A stretch of DNA of 21,132 nt. Source: SVQP01 sp045587385 (lineage in GTDB: Bacteria; Bacillota; Clostridia; Oscillospirales; CAG-272). The notes beneath the pieces are model-generated. The model did not search any database, was not told the origin of the DNA, and worked only from the letters and a program-made list of their open reading frames with translations. Both the position numbers and the translations under genes were made by a program. The stretch is from assembly GCA_045587385.1 (NCBI GenBank), contig JAZNCE010000137.1, positions 1 through 21,132 on the forward strand, in the 5' to 3' direction. Shown piece after piece: positions 1 to 7,271 of this stretch. Positions within the stretch are counted from its first letter, which is position 1. Each line of letters begins with the position of its first letter.

Positions 1-195
1 TTTTTCAGAAAGGCATGGTGGCGTGTGAATGTCTTTTTGCTTTCGAGTATTTCTGACGCCACCCTGATGCTGGACTTCTGCGAAGTCCAACATCTAAAAC
101 TCAACCTGAGCGCAGCCCTCGTCGCCTCCGCAGAGGCGAAACGTTTCATCGCCGTTTTTGGTTCTTTTTGCGGCAGTTTTGCCAAAAAGAACGGA
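1..195. repeat. Hairpin-rich intergenic repeat, partial copy 1
   Basis: This stretch matches 12271-12480 closely, so it is a dispersed repeat rather than unique spacer. Its left end is cut by the window edge. It holds a strong hairpin at 66-94 (13-base arms, TGC loop, one C/A mismatch at 70/90), a second at 123-138 (CGCCTC / CGCA / GAGGCG), and a third around 163-192 where TGCCAAAAAGAA pairs with an upstream copy carrying a 2-base bulge. Similarity to copy 2 fades after about 195, with faint resemblance near 270-290. The right-hand inverted end seen in copy 2 is absent here. A short open frame (25-213) runs through it, but I judge it non-coding. Confidence 0.8.
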
Positions 196-323
196 AATGG
201 ATTCCTCACATAAAACCCCGACGGTTGTTTGCGGCACCCATGTAACACTTGGGCACTGTTTTGCTCCCACAGGCGTAGCGCAAAGAATTTTGTTTATCAA
301 TTTACCGAAATTAAAGAAAACTC

Positions 324-352
324 TTGCAATTGTGGAGATCCTATGATATAAT
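324..352 (+). promoter_or_regulatory. Sigma-A-type promoter of the plsC-suf operon
   Basis: TTGCAA (324-329) and TATAAT (347-352) are separated by 17 bases, about 40 bases before the first acyltransferase gene. It is the only convincing promoter before the six same-strand genes that follow. Confidence 0.75.
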
Positions 353-393
353 ACTATAATGTATTTTAATGCATTGAGATAAGGAAGGGCGTT

Positions 394-1035
394 ATGAAGC
401 GTTTGGAGAACTTCGCCGGCAAGATTTGCGGCTTGATTTTCAGAGTACTTTGCGTTTTGCTTGTATATATCGGTTATAGACCCAAGGTCATTTATGCCAA
501 CCCCGAGAGAAAGAAAATGGGCTTTGACAAGCCCGTGGTGTTTACCTGCAACCACGTTTCTCACAAGGACGGTATTCTGATCGCGGTGCTTTTGTGGAAA
601 TACCGCATTCATATTCTGTCCGCAAAGGATCAGATGGAAAAGAGCTGGGTCGTCGGTCAGGTGCTCTCCAATAACCGCGCCATTCCCGTCAACCGTTTCG
701 GTTTGGATACGGGCTGGATCAAGGAAAGTATCCGCGTGATGAAGGAAGGGAACAGTATGATCATCTTCCCCGAGGGACATACTTCCAAAACGGGCGAGAT
801 GGACAAGTTCCGTCCCGGCTTTGCGCTGCTTGCTACCATGGCGGGCAGTGAGGTGGTGCCGATCGCCATTGACGGCAATTACAATTTCCTGTTTGGCAAG
901 AGATTGCGCGTAGTGGTCGGTGAGCCTATGCCGCTTGACAAAGCAGAGGCAGGGCAGAGAAATTCCGAGCACCTGCAAAACCAGGCGGATAAATTCCGCG
1001 AGGTCACGGCAGAGCTTTTGGAGCTTGCCAAGTAA
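394..1035 (+). CDS. plsC: PlsC-type lysophospholipid acyltransferase (213 aa)
   Basis: Probable 1-acyl-glycerol-3-phosphate acyltransferase, which adds the second fatty acyl chain during phosphatidic acid synthesis at the inner face of the membrane. The family motifs are visible: the HX4D catalytic motif at H54-D59 (NHVSHKD), FPEG at 125-128, and VPIAI at 155-159. A hydrophobic stretch at about 12-28 can anchor it to the membrane. The length is normal for the family. The ATG follows AAGGAAGG (381-388) by five bases. It heads a same-strand run beginning at the promoter at 324-352, and the next gene, another acyltransferase, starts 24 bases after its stop. The substrate cannot be read from sequence; lyso-ornithine lipid or other acyl acceptors are possible. 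Confidence 0.9.
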   Translation: MKRLENFAGKICGLIFRVLCVLLVYIGYRPKVIYANPERKKMGFDKPVVFTCNHVSHKDGILIAVLLWKYRIHILSAKDQMEKSWVVGQVLSNNRAIPVNRFGLDTGWIKESIRVMKEGNSMIIFPEGHTSKTGEMDKFRPGFALLATMAGSEVVPIAIDGNYNFLFGKRLRVVVGEPMPLDKAEAGQRNSEHLQNQADKFREVTAELLELAK

Positions 1036-1059
1036 ACCATAATTATCGGAGGATTAAAC

Positions 1060-1923
1060 ATGCTTCTTGAACTGTTTTTGACGTTGGGTGCACTTTGCTC
1101 TGTACTGACTGTTTTTTTGAATGCAACGCTGGTCACCTCGATCGTTGATATCTGGATTCCGCTCGTTTTGTGGATCGGTTATTCCGTAGGCTTTTTCGGC
1201 TTGTACGTGCTGGGCTTTATTTTCCTGTCTCTGTTTGTGGATAAGTCCAAGCCGCAGGAAAAGCCCAACCGCTTTTATTTGGCTGTATTCGTCGAGACTA
1301 TCGCGCTGTATTTCCGACTGGCGCGTATTGAGATCCGCGTGCGCGGTAAGGATAAGGTGCCTGCAGACAGCAATTTCCTGCTGGTTTCCAATCACCTTTC
1401 CGACCATGACTTTATGTCCATGCTGACCGTATTGCGCGGTCGCAGCGTAGCGTTCGTGTCCAAGCCCGAAAACTTTAACTATCCCATTGCAGGCAAATAC
1501 TTGCACAAGGGCGGCTTTTTGGCAATCAACCGCGAGGAGGCGCGCGAGGCGCTGACCACCATTCGCGAGGTGGCTGACCGCATGAAGACCCTGCCCATTT
1601 CCTACGGCGTATTCCCCGAGGGAACCAGAAACCGCCAGGTCGAGGGCTTGCTGCCTTTCCGTGAGGGCGTGTTCCTGATGGCAAAAAAGGCGGGTGTTCC
1701 CATCGTGATCGTGCGCGTGACCGATACCGACAAGGTCAAGCAGCGTGCGCCTTGGAGAAAGACCCGTGTTTACGTGGATTTTGTGGACGTGATTGACGCG
1801 GAGACGGTCAAAGCGACAAGATCGCACGAGCTTTCCGAAATGGTCAGAGAGCGCATGGCAGCCGCAGAGGGCTTGCCTCGCGTGCCCGAAGTGCGCCGCA
1901 CCTTCAAGTACGGAAACAACTAA
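1060..1923 (+). CDS. plsC: Second PlsC-type acyltransferase, with N-terminal membrane helices (287 aa)
   Basis: A paralogue of the preceding gene with a longer N-terminus. Two hydrophobic segments (about 5-25 and 33-60) precede the acyltransferase domain. The catalytic HX4D is at H112-D117 (NHLSDHD), FPEGTR at 185-190 and VPIVIV at 213-218, so all catalytic residues look intact. GGAGG at 1048-1052 supports the ATG. The close spacing to its neighbours suggests co-transcription. Known family role: transfer of an acyl group to a lysophospholipid; whether this and the first copy act in series or on different acceptors is not visible. Two adjacent plsC-like genes plus the degenerate third one at 4470-5681 make this a lipid-acyltransferase-rich stretch. 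Confidence 0.88.
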   Translation: MLLELFLTLGALCSVLTVFLNATLVTSIVDIWIPLVLWIGYSVGFFGLYVLGFIFLSLFVDKSKPQEKPNRFYLAVFVETIALYFRLARIEIRVRGKDKVPADSNFLLVSNHLSDHDFMSMLTVLRGRSVAFVSKPENFNYPIAGKYLHKGGFLAINREEAREALTTIREVADRMKTLPISYGVFPEGTRNRQVEGLLPFREGVFLMAKKAGVPIVIVRVTDTDKVKQRAPWRKTRVYVDFVDVIDAETVKATRSHELSEMVRERMAAAEGLPRVPEVRRTFKYGNN

Positions 1924-1961
1924 ACTTAAAAATAGCCACAAGCGTGGCGAGGAGACCTATT

Positions 1962-2693
1962 ATGTTAGAACTGCAACACGTGTCTTATTCGGTGACCGAC
2001 GAGTCGACCGGTAAGACGACAGATATACTGCGCGACGTCAATCTGACCATTGACGACAGATTCGTCGCCATCACCGGCCCCAACGGCTCGGGTAAATCCA
2101 CCCTTGCCAAGATCATTGCCGGCATCATTACCCCTACCTCGGGCAGAATTCTGTTCCAGGGGCAGGATGTTACGGAGCTCGGTATCACCGAGCGCGCAAA
2201 TCTGGGCATCAGCTATGCCTTCCAGCAGCCCGTCCGCTTCAAGGGCATCACGGTCAAGGACCTGATCTCGATCGCGGCAGGCAAGGACATCTCGGTCGCG
2301 CAGGCTTGCGCGTACCTTTCCGAGGTTGGACTTTGCGCCAAGGAATACGTCAACCGTGAGGTCAACGGCTCGCTTTCGGGCGGTGAGCTCAAGAGAATAG
2401 AAATTGCCATGATCAATGCGCGCAATACCCCCTTTGCCGTATTTGACGAGCCCGAGGCGGGTATCGACCTGTGGAGCTTTGGCTCGCTGATCACCGTGTT
2501 CGAGCGCATGTACGAAAAGAATAAGGGCAGCATTCTGATCATTACCCACCAGGAGCGCATCCTGGATATTGCCGATACCGTCATCGTGCTTTCCGAGGGT
2601 GCTGTGAGCGCACAGGGCACCAAGGAAGAGATTTTGCCCGGACTGTTCGGTACGCAAAAGCCCTGCAGAGTCATTGTAGGAGGTGAAGCGTAA
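1962..2693 (+). CDS. sufC: SufC-type Fe-S assembly ATPase (243 aa)
   Basis: Soluble ABC-type ATPase that drives Fe-S cluster assembly on its SufB/SufD-type partner. Visible motifs: Walker A GPNGSGKST (39-47), Q-loop around 88-89, signature LSGGELKR (138-145), Walker B ending in FDEPEAG (161-167), and switch histidine H196. The DEPEAGIDLW version of Walker B differs from the usual DEPDSGLD of classical SufC and, from memory, is common in the minimal two-gene systems of anaerobes (called SmsCB in recent literature). I chose the ATG at 1962 because GAGGAG (1949-1954) lies seven bases before it; an in-frame GTG at 1944 would place that site inside the gene. A small hairpin, GCCAC/AAGC/GTGGC (1935-1948), sits directly before the ribosome site. 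Confidence 0.93.
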   Translation: MLELQHVSYSVTDESTGKTTDILRDVNLTIDDRFVAITGPNGSGKSTLAKIIAGIITPTSGRILFQGQDVTELGITERANLGISYAFQQPVRFKGITVKDLISIAAGKDISVAQACAYLSEVGLCAKEYVNREVNGSLSGGELKRIEIAMINARNTPFAVFDEPEAGIDLWSFGSLITVFERMYEKNKGSILIITHQERILDIADTVIVLSEGAVSAQGTKEEILPGLFGTQKPCRVIVGGEA

Positions 2694-3616
2694 TGGCACT
2701 TGACAGCATTCAGAAGAGCTTGCTTGCCGAGATCATGGATCTGGAGATCGTGCCCGAGGGCGCGTATAATATTCGTGCAAACGGTGAGGGTGCGGCAAGA
2801 CACACCACCGCCAATATTGATATCGTGACCAAGACGGACAAGCCCGGTATCGATATCATCATCAAGCCCGGTACCAAGAACGAGCGCGTGGATATTCCCG
2901 TGCTGCTGACCAAGACCGGACTTAAGGATCTTGTTTATAACGATTTTTATATCGGCGAGGACGCCGACGTGCTGATCGTTGCAGGCTGCGGTATTCATAA
3001 CGCGGGCGACGAGGAAACTGCGCACGACGGTATTCACGCCTTCCACTTAGGCAAGAATGCTAAGCTGAAGTACGTGGAAAAACACTACGGACAGGGTGAG
3101 GGCACGGGTGAAAAGGTGCTCAATCCCACCACTGAGATCGATATTGCCGAGGGTGGCTATATGGAGATCGAATCCGCTCAGCTGGGCGGTGTGGACTCCA
3201 CCGTGCGCGTCACGCGCGCTAAGCTTGCCGACCGCGCAACCTTAGTCATCGGTGAGAAGATCATGACGCACGGTAAGCAGACCGCCGTGACCGACTTTAC
3301 GGTCGATCTGGACGGTGAGAACTGCGGTGCACACGTGGTTTCCAGATCTGTTGCCAAGGACGAATCGCGTCAGACCTTCCTTTCCTGCATCAACGGCAAT
3401 AACTGCTGCTCGGGTCATACCGAGTGCGACGCCATTATCATGGACAGCGCACGCGTGGACGCCATCCCGAAGGTGGCGGCAAATCACGTGCAGGCTTCCT
3501 TGATCCACGAGGCTGCCATTGGTAAGATCGCGGGCGAGCAGCTGATCAAGCTGATGACGCTGGGACTTTCCGAAAAGCAGGCAGAGGAACAGATCATCAA
3601 CGGCTTCTTGCGCTGA
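2693..3616 (+). CDS. sufB: SufB/SufD-family scaffold protein (307 aa)
   Basis: Scaffold partner of SufC on which Fe-S clusters are built. Its start codon shares one base with the sufC stop (TAATG), indicating translational coupling. The C-terminal third carries the family hallmarks: C245 in GHTECDA, then P259, ANHVQASLIHEA (263-274) and the GLSEKQAEEQIINGF tail (291-305). Candidate ligands are C99, C211, C232, C238, C239, C245, H265 and H272. At 307 residues it is much shorter than classical SufB (about 470), which fits the minimal SufBC-like (Sms) system of archaea and anaerobic bacteria. No cysteine desulfurase, SufU or SufD lies nearby, so sulfur must come from elsewhere in the genome or from sulfide. 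Confidence 0.9.
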   Translation: MALDSIQKSLLAEIMDLEIVPEGAYNIRANGEGAARHTTANIDIVTKTDKPGIDIIIKPGTKNERVDIPVLLTKTGLKDLVYNDFYIGEDADVLIVAGCGIHNAGDEETAHDGIHAFHLGKNAKLKYVEKHYGQGEGTGEKVLNPTTEIDIAEGGYMEIESAQLGGVDSTVRVTRAKLADRATLVIGEKIMTHGKQTAVTDFTVDLDGENCGAHVVSRSVAKDESRQTFLSCINGNNCCSGHTECDAIIMDSARVDAIPKVAANHVQASLIHEAAIGKIAGEQLIKLMTLGLSEKQAEEQIINGFLR

Positions 3617-3617
3617 T

Positions 3618-4154
3618 ATGGCACATCCTATCAAACATTTTATTACGATTACGCACCACCGCCACAAGGTCATTGCGCATTGCTTTCGCGTAGGCATTGG
3701 TTGGCAGGGACTTGGGCACGATCTTTCCAAGTATTCTCTTGCAGAGTTCGTGCCGGGTGCGAAATACTATCAAGGTACGCGCAGCCCGGGGGAGGCGCAG
3801 CGTGAGTCCGAGGGATATTCGGATATGTGGCTGCACCATCAGGGGCGCAACAAGCACCACTATGAGTATTGGTTTGATTACGTACCCGCAGCACGCGCAT
3901 ATGCGGCTGTTAAAATGCCCGTGCGCTACGTAGCTGAGATGTTTTGCGACAGAATGGCTGCCTGCAAGACCTACCAAAAGGAAAAGTATACCGACGAGAG
4001 CGCATTGAATTACTTTATGCGCGGTCAGGCACGCTCCCGCATGCATCCCGAAACGGCGGCACTCTTGGAGAGCTGGTTGCGCACGCTTGCCGAAAAGGGC
4101 GAGGGTGAAGCGTTTGCCGCGGTCAAGGCAGCGGTAAAGAAAAAGCAGTACTGA
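3618..4154 (+). CDS. DUF5662-family protein, possibly HD-hydrolase-like (178 aa)
   Basis: I recognise this as the DUF5662 family, which has no assigned function that I know of. It is soluble and rich in histidine near the N-terminus: H13, H14, H16, then GHDLSKYS (33-40), HH at 73-74, HH at 80-81 in NKHHYEYW, and D111 in CDRMAA. The order His, His-Asp, His, His, Asp is reminiscent of metal-binding HD phosphohydrolases, but this is inference only. The C-terminal end is charged and helical. Its ATG lies one base after the sufB stop, so it is almost surely in the same transcript; that gives a loose hint, no more, of a link to Fe-S or metal handling. Confidence 0.8.
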   Translation: MAHPIKHFITITHHRHKVIAHCFRVGIGWQGLGHDLSKYSLAEFVPGAKYYQGTRSPGEAQRESEGYSDMWLHHQGRNKHHYEYWFDYVPAARAYAAVKMPVRYVAEMFCDRMAACKTYQKEKYTDESALNYFMRGQARSRMHPETAALLESWLRTLAEKGEGEAFAAVKAAVKKKQY

Positions 4155-4182
4155 GTTACATCATTCTTGGAGGCGAATTGTC

Positions 4183-4371
4183 ATGAAGATCAAATTGATC
4201 AGCTTTTTGATTGTGTTGATATGCTTGCTCTCTGCCGTGTTGGCAGGGCTGTTTTCGGTGTACCGAAGCGAGGGCAGAATTTTGTCCGATGAGCAAAAGG
4301 CATGGGTCGAGGCGTTTTTGGATAAGCATGATATTGATCCTTCCAAGCTGCCGGATTTTCTGACAGAATAA
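4183..4371 (+). CDS. Small single-pass membrane protein (62 aa), unknown
   Basis: Not a family I recognise. Residues 4-24 form one hydrophobic helix after a KIK start, giving either a signal anchor or an uncleaved signal peptide; no lipobox cysteine is present. The remaining 38 residues are hydrophilic and helical, ending in DIDPSKLPDFLTE. It is judged real because TTGGAGG (4167-4173) is well placed before the ATG, it is the last frame before a strong terminator, and it follows the DUF5662 gene by 28 bases on the same strand. Confidence 0.65.
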   Translation: MKIKLISFLIVLICLLSAVLAGLFSVYRSEGRILSDEQKAWVEAFLDKHDIDPSKLPDFLTE

Positions 4372-4425
4372 GTGCCCAAGGGGCGCGCAGCGCAAAAAGT
4401 CAGCGAGTCATTATTATAAAAAATT

Positions 4426-4460
4426 GAAATCCGCCGAATTCGGCGGATTTCTTTGTTTTT
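4426..4460. terminator. Bidirectional intrinsic terminator
   Basis: A perfect 26-base palindrome (4426-4451, GAAATCCGCCGAA and its complement) is followed by TTTGTTTTT on the plus strand. An A-rich stretch just before it (AAAAAATT) gives a U-run in the other direction. It lies between converging genes and can end both transcripts. Confidence 0.9.
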
Positions 4461-4469
4461 ACGTAATAT

Positions 4470-5681
4470 TTACTTTCCGAATTGTCCGCGCAAGGCTCGG
4501 AAGAGCTGCGCGTATTTGTAGGCACAAAAGCCTCCCGCTCCGGAGATCTCCCATGTGCCTTGCGCGTTGCTCAGTGAAAGCTTGGCTTTGCCACACGGCT
4601 TGAGCAGGGAAATCGAATCCAGCGCAAAGCCTACCGTGCGCATACCGCGCTCGCCGTCCTCAAAGCGTAAAAGCAGTTTTTCGCGGGTCATGGTCAACGT
4701 GCCGAACAGAGGCTCGTCCGCAGGCTTTTTGCCTACCGAAAGGATGGTGATGCCTTCGTCCTTGTAAATTTCACCCGTAAAGCCGTCCACGTGGTTCTTT
4801 AACCAGGATACCTGATAATCCATCCATGCATCCGGTGTGGAAATAGGGGTCTCGCAATTGAGAAAAACAAAGTTGCCCGCCTCGGTGTAATTGGCGGTCA
4901 TACCGCAACCGCGACAGCTGATGTGGCTGCCCGAGGAGTAGAGAACCGAGTGCTCGCGGCATCGCGGGCATACGTAAAGCATTCTTTCCAGACGTTCGGC
5001 GCGGTGGTTGGAGCTGTAGGTCAGCCCAAGCGATTTGTCGTTCACGCCAAGGGTACGGTTGATCAGTGCGTACAGATCACCGTCGCTCATCTGTGCATAT
5101 TCTTCGGGGAGCAGCGTCCGCTCGTGACGACCGATAAAGGGCCCCTTGCGCCTACCGTCGCCCCAACGCGGCAGAGCACCGATCCCGCCGTGCAGGGTGT
5201 ACAGTATCACGGGTACACCGAGGGCGCGGATCAAGGGAACGGTCTGCTTGCTGATCTGAGAGGGGACGTACCCGTATGCAGGTTGACCGCAGGGGAACAG
5301 GCAAACGCTGCCGCCCTCGCTGACGACTTGCTTGATTGTCTGCACCGCAGGGGCGGACCAGGTGTTCAGGCTCGGCTTTTGCCATATGGGAGCTGTGAGC
5401 GCATCGGCAAGTACGGCGATCGGACCGCGACGCTGTGCTTGCGTTTGCACGCAATAAACGGGAAAATCAAATGAGAGGCGCACGAGTAAAGCATCCGTCA
5501 AGGTCTGGCTATTGCAGAGAATGAGGTGCGGACCGGGCGAATTGCACGTGACTGCCTTTGAGCGAAAGCCGAGATACGCACGTGCGTATAGCTTTCCTAC
5601 AGCTCGGTAGAGCCCGAAGGTAAGCTTGTGCAGGCTTTGGCAATGCCTGCTTGTTTCGGGAGGTAAGGCTTGCTTATTCAT
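4470..5681 (-). CDS. Degenerate PlsC-like protein with zinc ribbon (403 aa)
   Basis: The N-terminal half (about 50-215) resembles a PlsC acyltransferase fold: CNSQTLTD (56-63) sits where the HX4D motif is expected, LFPCGQ (128-133) where FPEG is expected, and GVPVIL at 155-160. The catalytic His is Ser58 and the motif-III Glu is Cys131, so ordinary acyltransferase chemistry seems lost or altered; D63 is kept. A four-cysteine zinc ribbon follows (C238-x2-C241, C256-x2-C259), then a C-terminal domain of mostly beta character (about 290-400) that I cannot name. I chose the ATG at 5681, which overlaps the lipoprotein stop by eight bases (ATGAATAA) and suggests coupling; an ATG at 5699 is also possible. 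Function unknown. Confidence 0.78.
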   Translation of the reverse strand: MNKQALPPETSRHCQSLHKLTFGLYRAVGKLYARAYLGFRSKAVTCNSPGPHLILCNSQTLTDALLVRLSFDFPVYCVQTQAQRRGPIAVLADALTAPIWQKPSLNTWSAPAVQTIKQVVSEGGSVCLFPCGQPAYGYVPSQISKQTVPLIRALGVPVILYTLHGGIGALPRWGDGRRKGPFIGRHERTLLPEEYAQMSDGDLYALINRTLGVNDKSLGLTYSSNHRAERLERMLYVCPRCREHSVLYSSGSHISCRGCGMTANYTEAGNFVFLNCETPISTPDAWMDYQVSWLKNHVDGFTGEIYKDEGITILSVGKKPADEPLFGTLTMTREKLLLRFEDGERGMRTVGFALDSISLLKPCGKAKLSLSNAQGTWEISGAGGFCAYKYAQLFRALRGQFGK

Positions 5682-6243
5682 CTGCTTGCGTACCATAGGT
5701 GTCGGGGGTGATGGATGCTGCCGTGGTGCTTTGGATCGCACCGGGGTAATCACCGTCCACAAGCATCTCAACCGAAAGCTCGGGATCTCCCTCGGTTTTG
5801 AACGTGACGTAGATCAGATCATAGCCATACGTTGCAGACTCTGCCGAGGTATAGGTGGGCGTTACGGTCAGGCTGTTGCCGTTTGCGGCAAACTCCACCG
5901 TAAATTGCGCAATATCCTTTTCTGCAGCAGAACGATAGAGCAACAGATGATGCGTCGTAGTGCCGTCGCCGTTGCCTGCTTTGTTGTGCAGCACGTAGTG
6001 TCCGATGTCATCACGCTCGGGGGCTGCGCACAGCGCAATCCAATCTGCGATTGCCTGATTTTCGCATGCGGCAGCCTTGGAAATGCCGATCACCCAACTG
6101 CTTTGGTATTGGGTGCCGTTTTGGGTGGCAACGGTATCATATTCCTTGGTGCTGTGCTGCTCGTTGCTTGGATTCTGTGCCCGGCAGGCGCAGAGCAAGC
6201 AGAAAAGAGCGAGTGCAGCTGCGATCAATCCGGTGTGTTTCAT
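5674..6243 (-). CDS. Small secreted lipoprotein (189 aa), unknown
   Basis: It begins with a lipoprotein signal peptide: K2, a hydrophobic core at 6-17 and a lipobox LCAC with the lipidated cysteine at C20. The mature part is a polar, Thr/Ser/Asn-rich protein with no domain I recognise; a beta-rich segment (about 85-165) is likely. The ATG is supported by AGGAGA about seven bases upstream, and the promoter at 6278-6306 starts just before it; the open frame continues upstream to 6447 but would run through that promoter. Its last codons overlap the degenerate acyltransferase-like gene, so the two form a two-gene unit divergent from spoIIGA. Confidence 0.8.
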   Translation of the reverse strand: MKHTGLIAAALALFCLLCACRAQNPSNEQHSTKEYDTVATQNGTQYQSSWVIGISKAAACENQAIADWIALCAAPERDDIGHYVLHNKAGNGDGTTTHHLLLYRSAAEKDIAQFTVEFAANGNSLTVTPTYTSAESATYGYDLIYVTFKTEGDPELSVEMLVDGDYPGAIQSTTAASITPDTYGTQADE

Positions 6244-6277
6244 AGAGCCATCTCCTGTCTGTGTACTATCTCTCTCC

Positions 6278-6306
6278 ATTATATCATATACGCGCGTATC
6301 TGTCAC
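6278..6306 (-). promoter_or_regulatory. Promoter of the lipoprotein unit
   Basis: On the minus strand GTGACA (6306-6301) and TATAAT (6283-6278) are 17 bases apart, about 35 bases before the ATG at 6243. The -10 is also preceded by TATGA. Confidence 0.7.
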
Positions 6307-6349
6307 GCATTTTTTTGTAAATTTATAAATTTTTCTTACTTTCCCCGAT

Positions 6350-6383
6350 GTGACCGTTTCCGTCAATGCACGGGAGGTATAAT
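6350..6383 (+). promoter_or_regulatory. Candidate spoIIGA promoter with 22-base spacer
   Basis: TATAAT (6378-6383) lies 20 bases before the spoIIGA start. The best -35-like hexamer, GTGACC (6350-6355), is 22 bases upstream rather than 17. The spoIIG promoter of Bacillus subtilis is known for just such an over-long spacer and needs Spo0A-P. I cannot see a clean TGNCGAA Spo0A box here, so the -35 assignment is uncertain. Confidence 0.45.
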
Positions 6384-6403
6384 AGGGGCGGAGGTGAGAA
6401 GGT

Positions 6404-7261
6404 TTGGATGTATATGCGGATCTGTTGTTTTTGGTCAATTTCAGCATGGACTTTTTGTGCCTTTACTTAAGCGTTAAGCTGCTGCATCTGCCGCGCGTGC
6501 GGTGGCGCATGCTGTCAGCGGCTGCTTTGGGCGGCGTGTATAGCGTGGTTGCGCTGCTTTTGTCGGTGGAGCCGTGGCTTTCGCTTGCCTTGGATCTTGG
6601 CACCTGCCTTGGCATGTGCGCGATATGTGCAGCAGGCAAGGGCGTGCGGTTTGGCAGGCTGCTGCTTTTATGCGGCACGTATTTCGGTATTTCCGCGCTC
6701 ATGGGCGGTGGTATGACGGCAATTTACCATTTGCTTGGCAAGGCGAATCTGCCACTTGATGACGTTCCGGGTGACGGCATTTCAGCTTGGATGTTTTTGG
6801 CACTTGCCACGGCAGCCGCGCTGACAGCCGCTTTTGGCGGCAGATTGTTTTCAAGGCAGACGGCTGTGCGCACCTGCACCTTGCACGTGAAATTGGACGG
6901 TGCAATCTGGGAAATGACGGGGCTGTGCGACAGCGGAAACCTGCTGTGCGATCCCATCAGCGGCACGCCCGTGATCGTGGCTGACCGGCAAACGTGGCTG
7001 TCAGCTTTGCCCGACGCGCTACGCCGCGCGGTGGAGAGTGAGGGCAGGCAGAGTGTGTCAAGTTCCGACGGGAAACGCGTGCGTATCGTGCCCATGCATA
7101 CCGCGCAGGGCAGCAGTATGGCAGTGGCTCTGCTGCCGGATGAAATATTGGTTACGGAGCCGAGCGGCAAAACAAGAGCGGTGCACGCGCTGATCGCACC
7201 GTCGGGGGAGCCCTTGCAGGGGGAGTATCGCGCCGTCGTGCCCGCAACGCTGTTACAGTAA
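6404..7261 (+). CDS. spoIIGA: SpoIIGA, pro-sigma-E processing protease (285 aa)
   Basis: Membrane aspartic protease that activates pro-sigma-E in the mother cell after asymmetric division. The N-terminal half contains about five membrane helices (roughly 6-26, 36-55, 57-77, 84-104, 125-145), and the C-terminal half carries the protease signature with the catalytic aspartate in CDSGN (D176 in 175-179), followed by DPISGTPVIV. The start is a TTG, five bases after GGAGGTGAG (6390-6398); the ATG at 6408 is out of frame. The stop overlaps the ribosome site of sigE, which starts 10 bases later, the standard spoIIG arrangement. In known systems the protease is triggered by SpoIIR from the forespore. 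Confidence 0.93.
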   Translation: MDVYADLLFLVNFSMDFLCLYLSVKLLHLPRVRWRMLSAAALGGVYSVVALLLSVEPWLSLALDLGTCLGMCAICAAGKGVRFGRLLLLCGTYFGISALMGGGMTAIYHLLGKANLPLDDVPGDGISAWMFLALATAAALTAAFGGRLFSRQTAVRTCTLHVKLDGAIWEMTGLCDSGNLLCDPISGTPVIVADRQTWLSALPDALRRAVESEGRQSVSSSDGKRVRIVPMHTAQGSSMAVALLPDEILVTEPSGKTRAVHALIAPSGEPLQGEYRAVVPATLLQ

Positions 7262-7271
7262 AGGAGAGAAT

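Noticed and set aside
1944..1961. Earlier GTG start for sufC
   Set aside because: It would place the ribosome site GAGGAG inside the gene and add residues not seen in SufC proteins.
6244..6447. N-terminal extension of the minus-strand lipoprotein
   Set aside because: It would run through the promoter at 6278-6306 and bury the signal peptide.
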